Below, in pieces: positions 1 to 12,358 of a stretch of DNA of 64,000 nucleotides; position 1 is the first letter of the stretch, and each line of letters begins with the position of its first letter. Location: positions 29,425 through 93,424 of the forward strand of contig JAQGDQ010000595.1 in the NCBI GenBank assembly GCA_030141605.1, read 5' to 3'. The notes beneath the pieces were generated by a model, which had not been told where the DNA came from, did no database searches, and worked only from the letters and a program-made list of their open reading frames with translations. The DNA is from Tubiluchus corallicola (Eukaryota > Priapulida > Priapulimorpha > Priapulimorphida > Tubiluchidae). The position numbers and the translations under genes were made by a program.

Positions 1-186
1 GTGAGGAAAAGCTGAAGAAAATTCCATTTAAAAAAGGATTACTTCACACACAGAAAAGCACTTGCTTGTACACAAGGTGGATGCAAACGAGGGGGTTTGC
101 AATCTGTGGCTTGAATTTAAACAGCAATATAAGGGCATCTTCACATGTATAAAAAATCAGCAGTGGAATGTGGATTATATCTTTTA

Positions 187-363
187 TTTTAGAATTCTGC
201 CTGCCCAATGTCTACAATAGACATGACGGGCGGATGATGATGACGATGATACCTTTGCTGTGTTTACCTGTCTTGAGAGTAGATTTCTTTTTCTTTCATT
301 TTAGAATTCTGCCTGCCCAATGTCTACAATAGACGTGACGGGCGGATGATGATGATGATGATA
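187..363 (+). repeat. two copies of a ~65-bp GAT-tailed segment
   Basis: The sequence beginning TTTTAGAATTCTGCCTGCCC and ending GACGGGCGGATGATGATG occurs at about 187-251 and again at 299-363, about 112 bp apart, with only a few differences. The GAT-rich tail resembles LINE 3' tails seen elsewhere in the window (46440-46452, 55441), so these may be two tandem or independent LINE 3' ends. The family is not identified. Confidence 0.6.
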
Positions 364-488
364 CGTTGCACACGATGATAACTGTACTATAGTTGCATAA
401 TTATTGGGTGTATTACACGTTTGGCACAGACTCTTGATGCATGTAGTTAGAGCGAGGAAATGACTAACTGGCATGGTGTGCACTTAGC

Positions 489-557
489 CACTAAAGTTAA
501 GCAATGTTCAGCCTAGTCAGTAAATGTATAGGTGACCACCCGGAGACCTAGTTACTG
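489..557 (+). repeat. degenerate 5S-rRNA-like fragment
   Basis: Contains AGTTAAGCAATG, GCCTAGT and GGTGACCACCCGGAGACC in the order of the 3' two thirds of 5S rRNA. It lines up by eye with the better copy at 10872-10991, with many substitutions. Probably the relic of a 5S-headed SINE. Confidence 0.45.
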
Positions 558-816
558 GAAAGTTTCATCTACCATCCTGCCCTTGTTATTTGATCATAGC
601 TGAGGAACAATGCATGTGAATATGGCTAAGGCACATCTGCTTGTCCTTGATAATGAGGTAGGTTTCGGCCAGCCACAATATTACTTTTCCAGCATGCAAA
701 TGTAAATCACAATTCCTTCATGCCGAGGTCAAGACGAAAGCATGGAAGTTGTATTTGCATTTTATTAAATTTATCCCAAACTTCTTCTTTAACACATCCA
801 CATTTTCTGCTTGCAG

Positions 817-962
817 GAATAACCTGGAACAGGGATACGTTATTTGAATATCTGGAGAACCCGAAGCGGTTCATACCTGGAACAAAGATGGTGTTCGCAG
901 GACTGAAGAAAAAAACGGAACGGGCAGATTTGATTGCTTTTCTGGAGCAGTCTACTAAATAA
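817..962 (+). CDS. CYCS: cytochrome c, last coding exon (partial gene)
   Basis: Encodes the C-terminal 47 residues of mitochondrial cytochrome c, the intermembrane-space electron carrier between complexes III and IV. The exon follows a pyrimidine-rich acceptor (TTTCTGCTTGCAG) at 804-816. It opens with GA, completing a split glycine codon, then reads [35 protein letters not shown] and stops with TAA at 960-962. The YLENPK..IPGTKM stretch holds the methionine that is the second haem ligand in this family; the CxxCH haem-attachment site would be in an exon to the left. A split glycine codon just before this segment is, as far as I recall, also the intron position in mammalian cytochrome c genes. 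The preceding 1-816 reads as intron. The gene is convergent with POLR1B. Confidence 0.96.
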
Positions 963-3491
963 CGTAGTGAACTCTTAGGCTTTACTATTTTAACTCTTTC
1001 TTGTATCCTTCATCTAAAATTCAACTTGTTAAAAATTACTATGGTCTTGATAATATGCCAATTTTCCATTTAATTGAAAGCAAGGAATTCATGCAGTGTA
1101 TCAGGGATAATAATTTTTTACCTGCCTGTTTTTTGACTTTTTGCTGAGACGGTCTTGTGGAATAGAACTGTGGAAAAATACCATAGCATAGATATTAAGA
1201 CAGAAGTCCTATAGTTAGCAAGACTATCAATCACTCATATTAATATTGCTAGGGTTACCGTATCACAGCAACGCACATCATAACATTGCTAAACAACACC
1301 AGAGAATGCTGAATAGCGAATACTATATTCTCCGACAAAGCTTGTAGAAAACCATGAACAATTTTCCTTCGGGTGTTAGAAATGGTATTTTGTTAATGTT
1401 TGACAAAGGTTGGAATTTGATTATGGTTGCTAGTTGCTTATTAGGAAATGCTAGTTGTTTTGTTTAGTTGTATAAATTTAGTTTGCTTGTACATTTTGTC
1501 AACGTACAACTTAAAGCAGTGTGTGATACTTATTTTAACTATTGCAATGTGTGTAGTCCATAGGCTGTTAGCTAACTGTTGCTCTATATAACTAGCAGTG
1601 CAGTGATGCTAAGCACATAGCACAGATATTTAAGAAAAGTTATGGGGTGGCGTACACGAATGCTCTCGTGCCGTGCTTTAGCCTTTTCAAAATCATTGCT
1701 AATTGCTCATAACCAAACTCTGATGTCAATTAGGAAAGAAACCTCAACTGCCCATGCTAGTGATGTTTTAGTCATAATAATAATTAAAATCAGATACACA
1801 GATGATCAATCTACAGGGGCGGATTAACCAATAGGCTAACTAGGCTAAAAACCTAGGGCGCTAAAGTTTGGGGGCATCACATTTTAGAAAATATTCTATC
1901 CTCCTCGGAATATGTGTATACTTTTTATAACACACTACAGGCAGTTACTGAGCCCAGCTTTTATATAAGTGCCACATAACGAACAGGTGCAAGTATTACG
2001 CAACAACCAGTTGCACTAGCTGCTTGAATATAAGTGCTGTGCAAATACATGTAGTTAATAACGACCACTTAGAAAATAGGTCATTATTAATACACCACAA
2101 GTAATTATTTAATCTGCTCATTGCATAAACAATAGCAATAGTGGTGGGCGGGACAGAACTATTAGCCTACAGCGTCAAAAAATCTTGATGTGCCCATGTT
2201 AGTCTATTTCGGAAAAACTCTAATTTTTCTGCAGTTTTAAAGTAAAATTACACGGTTAGTATGAACGAAAGCGACAAGTGCTGTGCTGGTGCTGCACTCC
2301 AAATAAGTATTATTACAGTATAATGCACAATGCTAGCTTAGCTGGATAATTTTATTTATTTACTTGCTATTGCTGTGATACTGCTAGTTGGAGCAAAGCT
2401 CAAAAGATTTATCGCAATATTAAATGTCTAGTGTCGTTGGTCCGGTGATGACTGCATAGCATAGTATAGATTTTATACAAAATTATTTGTATAGATTTTA
2501 ATCTAATTTTCAGTATTACACACTGCATTGCATAGCTTACAAGCAAGACTATGTAAGGGTTGTTCATCTGGTGAAGATGATGGAATTAGTACAATGTAGT
2601 GAATCAGATGGATACCAAACTGACATTGTTGTTTTCCTTTCTTTTATTGCTTTATTTTAGCAAATTGTGTTGCCAGGTTCTTTTATTACATGCTTTTCTG
2701 TAGGTAGAATAAACACAAAATTGTCACATTATATTACAAAATGTGAATATTGGCAATTTTCTGGTATGTACAATATAAATATGATGTAGAGAATATAACA
2801 AACTACAAATGTACTTTATGCTATCTTGTATGCTATGCCAAAGTGTGCAGGTAAAAAAATGCACCACAGAAGCTGAGTTGAGGGTAAACTTGCTTGTTTA
2901 TTCAGAGTTAAAACAAAACAAAAAAACAACAAATTAGCTTCTACATGATTTCACAAATCCGTTTTCCAAAAACAAAACTGTAAAAACTATTCAGCTTCTT
3001 TATGATTTCACGTGATAAATTGGCCAAAAAAACAAATGAAAAACATCTTCTTGATATCAAGAAATACTAACTGTCAAAAAGCAAAAATGAAAATCAATTG
3101 CCTTCTTGATTTCACAGACTGATTTTCCAAAAACAAAATAATTTTTTCCAAAAACAAAATAAAAAAATATCAGCTTTTCGATTTCAAAAAGAAATGATTT
3201 TCCAAAAAAATAAAGGAGAACAATGCAGCCTCTTAATTTCAAAAACTAATTTTTAAAGAACGATACAATACAACAATTTGATTTGAATGATTTTCCAATG
3301 TTCTAAGTACGCAAAGCAACATTTGTATACTCAGATCAGAAATGAGCATGGTACATCAAGTACGAGTATTTGATGTCGCGAAAAGTTTGTGATGGGACTG
3401 TAGCATAAAATTCATTCAACAGACATAAACAATCAATAACCGTTTGCTACACTTTGCCATAGCAACATTCACTATCTTTTCACGATGTTCA
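963..3491. other. intergenic region between convergent CYCS and POLR1B
   Basis: Holds the 3' ends of both genes. I see no further coding exon. There is an A-rich degenerate tandem repeat at 2936-3255. A hAT-like terminus (CAGGGGCGGATTAACC) starts near 1815 but has no recognisable partner end. The rest is AT-rich sequence with no feature I can name. Confidence 0.6.
2936..3255. repeat. A-rich degenerate tandem repeat (~60-bp unit)
   Basis: About five imperfect repeats of a unit with the core CTTGATTTCA ... GATTTTCCAAAAACAAAA. Copies vary in length and are interrupted by A-runs. Located just downstream of the POLR1B stop codon. Confidence 0.55.
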
Positions 3492-3710
3492 TCAGTGTAA
3501 GTCTAGCTTTACTTTGATACTCATTGCAGCTAACTCTGCCACAAGATAACGAAAGACATGAGGTATGGAAATGAGTTCAATACCGTCACCGCGTTTGCAT
3601 GCGTGACACGTCCATTTTAGTTCACTTTCCATGATTCCCGACGAGATTTCATGGACGGATTCTTCAATCATGGTTGATAACAGACTTCCGCAGTGCTTAC
3701 ACACTTTTGC
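3492..3710 (-). other. POLR1B: POLR1B last exon with C-terminal zinc site
   Basis: Residues 1072-1143 and the TGA stop (3494-3492). Contains VCKHCGSLL and WTCHACKRG, the two CxxC pairs of the clamp zinc site, then the conserved end [18 protein letters not shown]. The acceptor is a T-run followed by AG. A 34-bp tandem duplication (3713-3777) lies right upstream of it in the intron. Confidence 0.95.
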
Positions 3711-6700
3711 CTAAAAAAATGATGCAAAATGATTGCAAACTAACATCAAAAAATGATGCAAAATGATTGCAAACTATCAGTTTGCTTAACTGGCAGGGAA
3801 TAGTAAAAATTGCTAACTGAATGTGGATCACAATCACACAGTAAAAGCTGCGTGCAAACTACAGCTTCAGTAGACTGGTGCAAACAAAGTTTTTCCATTG
3901 AGTGCGAATGAAACTCTAGAACAGGGGTGTGCAAACTGCGGCCCGCGGGCAACTTGCGGCCCGCCGAGAGATTTGTCAACCTAATGAAAGTGCGGCCCAC
4001 GCGATCCAGCTGAAGTCTGCACCAATATCGCAAAGATAGTGCGGGTAGTTTTTTCCTGTAGATCGGATGGCATTAACCCTTACAAGATCGTTGTCACTTA
4101 ACGTCACTGTCGGACATGACGAAATATATGGTTTTTAAAATAAATTTTAATAACTTCTAAAATAATTTCTTGAGTGTAGTAGTGCAGTAGTAATGATGTG
4201 CGCGAATTGGATGCAAAAAAAATCGTTATTAGGTCCTACTGTACTTGGCTCCTTGACCAAACTGCATGTGTCTCACAGGAATTGCGGGAATGTTTAATGT
4301 GGCCTGGCTGGTCAGGTAAATTGCACACCCCTGGTATAGAATGTCGCTTGTTGCTGTTATTCATGTAAGATTGAGCATCGAATGAGTTTTTTTAGCTCAA
4401 ACTCAATTTGAACCTAAAATTAGAGATTCAAATAATTCAGCTCTTCCATTAACCGTTCTTTACCATTAAAACATTTGATAATGATGTGGTTTTTAGCATT
4501 CTTGACATTCATTTTAACTTAATAAACTCGTTTGGGCACTTGTTGTGGAGACCAGGAACTACTTATATCTTTAATTTTGAAAAAATAGGCTTTGTGGAAG
4601 TTGGAATTGTACATTGTAGTTAGGTGCTGCCATCTATGTGCTAATCTTGTTACATTCTACCAGCTAACTTGCCTTCAGTATAATTGTATGGTTCAGTGAC
4701 TACATACACACTGGTCCTCTCCCTATCTAAAATTAATGGTTGTTGTGAAGCCTGTGCAACTCTGCATAGGTCAAGTTCTATACCTGTATACTGACTGTGA
4801 AACAGGTTTTACTGACTGTTTTTTGCTTTCTAGTTTTTGCTCAATGTTCAGTGCAGCAGTTTTGCTACTCATGTTTTCTGTAGTTTAATAAACACTTTTC
4901 TGTTGTGTGCAGTACAAATATTTATTATAGATTTTTGGTTCCTATTCATACTTCTCTGTACCTAAACTCAATTGTAACAAAGTGACTGAACAACAACTTC
5001 AAAAATGACTTTCACAGGCTTATCTATCGCGTGAGCCTATAATGAGTGAACTAGCGAGGAAAAGAAAATGAACGGGAATAATTAGGATAGACATTTTTCA
5101 TTCAACAAAAAATCCTATAAATAATAAGAAAAGCTACCATGGTTTTATCAGAACATTCAAACAGTCTATCTTGAATCAAGAAGGAGCTGCCATGTGCAAG
5201 CAATGAATCTCTTTCCATTTCGCCAAATCTTACTCCTCCCGCCCTTTTCCTCCCTTTGATGGGCTGCTGAGTGAGTGCATCAACAGGACCTGTTGTCCGT
5301 ACCTACAGAGACAAAGATGTAAATGATTGAGTGAATTTTCCTTCATTTGGGTAAAACTGAAAGACATGTTAGACATTTGGAGCAATTAAACATTAGAATG
5401 AGGGTCTGACCTTAACATTAAATTAAGATTCTCCAGCCTTATCGTCTGCTATAAGTGAACAAGCAAGTAGTCACAGTGTGTGGTTGGTTATGAAAATTAA
5501 CCAATTCTCAAACTTAGTACATAAACGGGCGGATGCCGAAAAACAGTTTCTGGGAAATTTCATCCTGGAGGAAGGACGTATTCACACGCAAAGGCTAATA
5601 TCACTGCACCAATATGCGAGACATAAAAGAACTACTGTTACAGCAAAGAGACCCAGGGATGAGAATAACAAATTGCAAAAAACTCTGAAACAGGCCGGGG
5701 GTTTGGGGGCCGCGTAGGCCATAGAGAACCTCTAAGCGGACTTAAAATATCAGTTACCTTGTTTCATGCATAATTTAAAATACCCAACTATCAAGGATAC
5801 ATGATACCTAATTGTCTCAAAAACGCCCAAGTACTGGTCGCTCCTATGCAAAAGTATATAAAAACTGTCTGCAATTGACTCAAATAACTCAGCATAATTG
5901 ATTCTATATTTTTATACATAGAGATATACACTTGGTTACACTGATGTACCTGATGTAAACAAAGTGACGGCCTGTCAACTAGCGGTCAGCTTGTGAAATA
6001 ATGTACTGGGTCCGTAAAAATTTTCTCAACGAATTTACGCGATTTACAAAAATGGCACTACAGGACCTCCAAAAACTCGGAATTCCGCGTATCCGCGGAA
6101 AATTCTCATCCCTGGGCTAAAGCATCGATTACCAGACATGCGGAACGCATTATGTGTTATTGAGTATCCAGCTGTGTACAAAAAATCGATAGGAACAGCT
6201 GCAGAAAAAATAACGCAATAATGCAGGTCTGATAAATCGGTTCATTAAAAACAATATAAAGCAATTTTCACACAATAACTTATTCCTGGTGTGTAGTAAA
6301 TAAGACCTTTGTCAGTTCAGTTTTTTTTTTGTATGAATACATTTTATTAATCTCAGAATTAACAAGTACAGTTCAATTGTCAGTTCAGTTTCAGAGGATT
6401 AACCATGATTAACATTCAGCTGTAGTAGAATCTTCTGTCACTGAGTGATGAAATCTGACTTTCAGTGCAACAAACTGTACGATAAAATCATAAGGCACAT
6501 GAATCTAGGGTCTTGATGCTATGGGGAATTTAAACGTTTTAATTTGCTGATATACGCTCCTCAGAGAAGCCTGGTTTAAGCATTTGAGTGAAACACCTTT
6601 GTTGTACTTCAGAGTTGAGAAGCATATAATAGAAATTGTATGAAAACTAACATTCAACATTGCTTGACCACTTTCATGTTATGTTACAAGAACTGATTTA

Positions 6701-9700
6701 ATCCAATTAAAAGTGAACCATGTGTCACATATATTAATTCTACTGGTATGTTATATATAGATAAGATTCGAGGCTACAGCTCGGACGACGGCACCATTTG
6801 CGGCGATCTATACATCAAACGAAAGGTCTCGATCTAGTGTCATGCCATTGATGGTTTATTTTTCGAATCGGGAGCACCGGGAGGAAAGAGGGGGGCGAAA
6901 AACCTCCAAAAATGGCCCTTTTTCGGCCGTTTTTTGCAAAAGTTATACGCCTGAGATCTCCGGATCGGCGTTTTCCCGGACCCAACTCGCGATTTTTTCG
7001 AAATTTTGCTCAAACAGCCTGTAGAAAAACGTTATAGCGGCACCTGGTGGGACTCTCGGAAGGAGATATATAACTCTTTAGAAAGAGGAAGAACAGGGCT
7101 ACACGATGATGTGGGCCATGCTTTAAAACACGTCCACTAAGAGGAGTGACGACGAGTTAATTAGATGTTCCATTTTCGACAATTTTCGCTTAGAAAACTG
7201 CTGACGCAAAGCCATTGTTCTGCCGTCATCCATTATACTCTGCTTATAACTTTAATTCAGTAAAAACTGCTACTGGCTTTGCGTTAGGAAAATAAACGAA
7301 CACTAGGTAGGATGTTCGCGCATTGTTTATTATGAGTGGGTTTATACGCAAAATGTTTTTGTGGGGCCTTTGCTAGTCTGTTATTAATTGCATAACCAGT
7401 TCACGTTTGATTCTGGATGCGTCTGATATCACCAAGTGATCGACATAATAGCTGGTTTGCACAGAGTTTGTAATTTACAAATTTGTGATGAAACAGTCCA
7501 CATCATATCTTGAAACAACAAATAAATGAAAAAGTGAAGAAATACAAGCATGAATTCTCTAATACGTGCCAATATTTGCAATTTCACAGCAAATGCGCAA
7601 AATTTCAATACCTGGTACTTGTCAGCAACCATGTGCCGCAACCGTTGATAATAAACAAGACCGAAAAAGATGTCAACCTCCATCTCCCTGCCGTCTACTC
7701 CGCTGTACATTCGCTCCGTGCCGTAGTAATTGTAGCCGGCTCTGCAGAGGCTCTTACCAAAAAAGTCTGCAGAAATTAAAGTACTCGTGAAAGTCATTTT
7801 CGAAGTTGTTGTTCGGTCACTTTATTATGATTGAGTTTAGACACAGAGAAGTATGAATAGGAACCAAAAATCTATAATAAATATTTGCACTGCACACAAC
7901 AGAAAAGTGTTTATTGAACTACAGAAAACATGAGTAGCAAAACTGCTGCACTGAACATTGAGCAAAACTAGAAAGCAAAAAACAGCCAGCAAAACCTGTT
8001 TCACAGCCAGTATACAGGTATATAACTTGACCTATGCAGATTTGCACAGGCTTCACAACAACCATTAATTTTAGATAGGGAGAGGACCAGTGTGTATGTA
8101 GTCACTGGACCATACAATTATACTGAAGGTAAGTCTGCTGGTAGAATGTAACAAGATTAGCACATAGATGGCAGCACCTAACTACAATGTACAATTCCAA
8201 TTTCCACAGTACTCATCTAAGAACCCATCCAAGTACTAACCAGGCTCTACATTGCTTAACTTCGGTGATCAGACGAGAACCGGTGTTTTCAACGTGACAT
8301 GGCCGTAGACAAGTAAAGGGACATGTAAACATGAATTAACTCTATCAGATCGGGAGACGCTGATTTCATCAGACAGTTTGCAAGCATTTAGTGTGGACGC
8401 TCACACCACAGGGCACATAGAATATACTACCTTTGCTACCATGTTAATCCGCTACTCACCACTAGCAGAATTCTCCTCGGAGAATGTGAATGGAGTGCTA
8501 TCATGAATGATACCGTGCATTGCAGCTGATTTGCCAGCCATGGCTTCTATCATCATTCCTACGTGTAAAAAACTGTTTAATGGCTTCTCATCTAAAACTG
8601 ATCTTACTGATCAAAAATTTAATCCATATTGCACTATATGCAAGCTAGAATTCAATGCAGAAAGTCGTGTACCTGAACTGTTCCTAAAGGAGCCATGAGC
8701 AAGAATTTAATGCATAAGTCATAAGTCATTTATTTCACATTACACATTTACAATAGTTTCATGTACAATATCTAGTGAAAGGGCCTACAATGGATATAAT
8801 ACAAATAAGAAATACTGCACAGGAAAAGCCTCAAACACTGTTCACCTATACACGAAGGTAAATGTGTTGCGGGCAATCAAAAGCAGGGCTTGTTAGATTG
8901 TCCCACACAGTGAAAGAAAAAAAAAGTAATGGAGATAATCTGAAAATTTAAAGTGAATAGTGATAAAAAAACATTAGTGCTTAAAATGGAATGATGTAAT
9001 GAATGAAGCTCATATATAGGATGATATAAAAGATAGAAAGACTATTATTTGTTAATAGTATGTAAAATTAAAATAACTTGATTAAGCTAACACCACTGTT
9101 TTTCAACTACTGTGAGGATGGATACTGATAGAAATTTTGATTACTCATTGATACTTGCTTAAAATTTGATTTTTTAGCATTTTCTTAAATCTAGTAATAG
9201 ATCTGCTATTTTTTGCGGATTGACAAATCTCATTCCAGACTTTTGGTCCTTGATATATTATAAATTGTTTAGCTATGTTGGTTCTACAGAAAGGCACAGT
9301 GTATTGATTAAATCTTGTATTATGTCTCTTAGATGTCAAGTGTATCTATGCATGCCATAAGTGAGCCAGAATTCAACAACCTGAACATTCGCGATGTGTG
9401 TACGTGTAACAACAACAACTGATTTGAAGAAACCAAAACACTTGAAATTTAGCTTTAAGATTTTATTCTGAAGTGTCTACATAAACAGCGAAGTAGTGTC
9501 CTGTTGAAAAGCAGAAAACCAAGTGGCCAAAACTACAGGTGAAATCCTTTAGGTGTGAAAACAGGTTTAGAGATTATGCGTTCATAGAGACTGTAGAAGC
9601 CAATGAAAATTTAAACAGTAAAGAGAAAGATTTAACAATTTTAACAAGAACACCTGAAAGGGGCAGCGCTAAAAATGGTATGATGACAATACAACATAAA

Positions 9701-12262
9701 TTTAAATTTAGAGTAATTAAAATGATTTTCTTCTGTCCAACAACAGTGAAACAACATGGAAGTTACAATTCGACAAGAAACATCTCGGCACGGGCACTAG
9801 CCAATCAGAAATGAGAAAAAAATCTACTATCATGTGATAACTCACCCGATTCACGTTTAAATTAATAAAATGCAGATATATGGAAATTATTGTATGGAAA
9901 TTAAATTTTTAAAATGTTATAAAGAATGTGATTTGTTTATGTAATCTACATCCATAAACTGTAGAAATTTACTTACCTATGGTCATACGAGAGGGGAAAC
10001 CATGGGGGTTGAAGATAATATCAGGAACCATCCCGCTCTCGGTGAACGGCAGATCCTCTACAGGCCAGAATTTACTACAAATGCCTTTCTGTCCATGTCG
10101 ACTAGCAAATTTGTCTCCAATAATGGGATTCCTCTGAAAGGATAAAACAAGCTAACTGCGAAAATTGCCAGTATGTTAAAGCAGACGGTAGTTTCATTGT
10201 CTGTGACCTCCAAAATACTGTAAACTAAGATGCTGCTCATCGAATTACAATTCTGGGGCCGTAATTTTGGGGCTGGTTACAAATTTGTAAAATTACTTTA
10301 TAAGGTTCAATGAATATCATGTCCCTTACTGTCGTACTAATAGTGCCAGACATGTACAGATATGTGCAGTTGTGGATTCTGCAGATAAAGAAGAAAGTCA
10401 CATCTATCCATCTCTGCTAGAGATAACTCACATTTATTCGTAGTTGAATCACAACTTTTGTTAGTTCATCCTTCCCTGTATCGCTGCCAAGAATCTTAAT
10501 TTGCTCCACGTAAGCTGACTCCATGCCCTTAAACCTTTCAACTTTGATCAAACCAGTTTGTAGGTTCATGTAACTATAATATGGATCACCTTGTTGTAAG
10601 TAGGTGCCAATGGGTGGAAGGCCATCTGAATCTAAATTGTTCTGAAAAACAAAGTATAAATTACTGGGAGCATAGTTCACCTAGATGTACTTGTATCTCT
10701 TGTGGGCAATAGAACAACTTGCTCAAGTGTTCTCTATATATGGTTAGTAGAATGAATCTTGAGGAAAAACTAACCCAGCTATATAAACAAAATATTTTTA
10801 CAAGCCTTCTCAATTGTGTTCTTACTTAATGCATAACTAACTGTTCTTGTAATTGTATGGCTATAAAACTTATCTACGGCCATATCACGTTGAAAACACA
10901 GGTTCTCGTCTGATCACCGAAGTTAAGCAACGTAGAGCCTGGTTAGTACTTGGATGGGTGACCGCTTAGGAATACCAGGTGCTGTAGGCTTGCGAGATGT
11001 TCACACTGTGTCTCGACACTAGTCGGAGGAGTTGCACAAGCAGCCAACGGCTAGAGGGCGGAGGAGGTCAAGTGACCCAGCGGCCACGTGTAGAGGAGTA
11101 AACCTTCCAAATCAGGAGTGGAGCTCCGAAGGCGGACCAGTGCAGCATGTTCACTGACTCCGGCAGCTCCTGAAGCCAACCTGGTGCCAAACATATCGCT
11201 CTGCTTTCCTTTGGACTACACCAGGGAGGAAGAGAGGGGGTTCCTGTTGTCTGGGCAACTCAGGATCTCCATACACCTTGCCCAGGCGTGCGCCCCGGAG
11301 ACGTTCAAGGATCGCACTGCTCAGCCGCAGTCGACGCTGCAGCTCCATCAATGTGATTAATAACTGACTCTCTTAGCGCACACTCCATTGTCTTCCGAGA
11401 CAGAAGGATGCCATCAATAAAACTTATAAATGACGTATCTACTCTCTGAAAGGCTTTTATACAGGTTATACCTGTTAGCCAATCAGGGTTTGGTTAATTG
11501 TTCATTGTTTTCATTATAAATGTACCTATGATTGTACTATTTCTTATCAAAAAACATTGTTTAAACTAACAAAATGTTGTTCCAATTTAATATAATTAAC
11601 TTGATTAATCAGCTGAAAATATCGAAATTTCTTTTCAGATCATCTCAACTAAACCCCGACCAAAATGTTACATTCTTTCAAACTATCCAAGACTATATAA
11701 AATCTATGCACTGCTTTCCATCAATTGATTGTTTGTAGTATTACTAATTTAACATCAATATTTATTTAAAGGAAGACAGGATGATTTTTCATATACTACC
11801 CCATTTTCAAATACGGTAAAAATTATACATTTTAACACCAATCATATTGCAAAGCGTTTCTGGTAATAAAAAAATGATTAATATCTTAATTAATGGCGGG
11901 CGAGCCCAACTCGTGATGACATCACAAACTAATATAATTTTCAACATCAAAAACCTTTCATGAGCGTGCGTTGCATGTGTTTGTGAAAGCGAAAATTGAA
12001 GTACAATGCTACAGAAAGAGATTCAGTGTGTTGTACTAAAACTAGGCAAGCTTTGAGATAAAAATTTAAATTTCACATTTACCACTGTACTCATGCATGA
12101 GCTGTCGAACATGTGCAGTTCATCGAAAACTAGCACATCTGAATTGAGAGGTATAGCACTTGTTTTATATATATAAATATGTATATACATGAAGGTAGAT
12201 AAACAGAAAAGAAAGTAGTGAGAGAGAGAGACAGAGAGGGTAGAGGGGGAGAGTGAGAGAGG

Positions 12263-12358
<96 letters not shown>

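Larger units (their letters stand above)
1..816 (+). other. cytochrome c intron with repeat fragments
   Basis: Non-coding sequence upstream of the cytochrome c exon. It contains two near-identical GAT-tailed segments (187-251 and 299-363) and a degenerate 5S-like stretch (489-557). No other coding exon of cytochrome c is visible. Confidence 0.7.

Noticed and set aside
1815-1900. hAT-like end CAGGGGCGGATTAACC
   Set aside because: No matching inverted terminus or target duplication found downstream, so not listed as an element.
5478-5717. 79-codon plus-strand ORF
   Set aside because: Runs into the CAGGGATGAGAAT element at 5654; no homology recognised.
10872-10991. Active 5S rRNA gene
   Set aside because: No T-run terminator follows, it is not in an array, and it flows into a SINE-like body; kept as a 5S-like sequence only.
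11118-11360. GC-rich ORF on the plus strand and its shadow on the minus strand
   Set aside because: Lies within the body of the 5S-headed SINE; no protein family resemblance.
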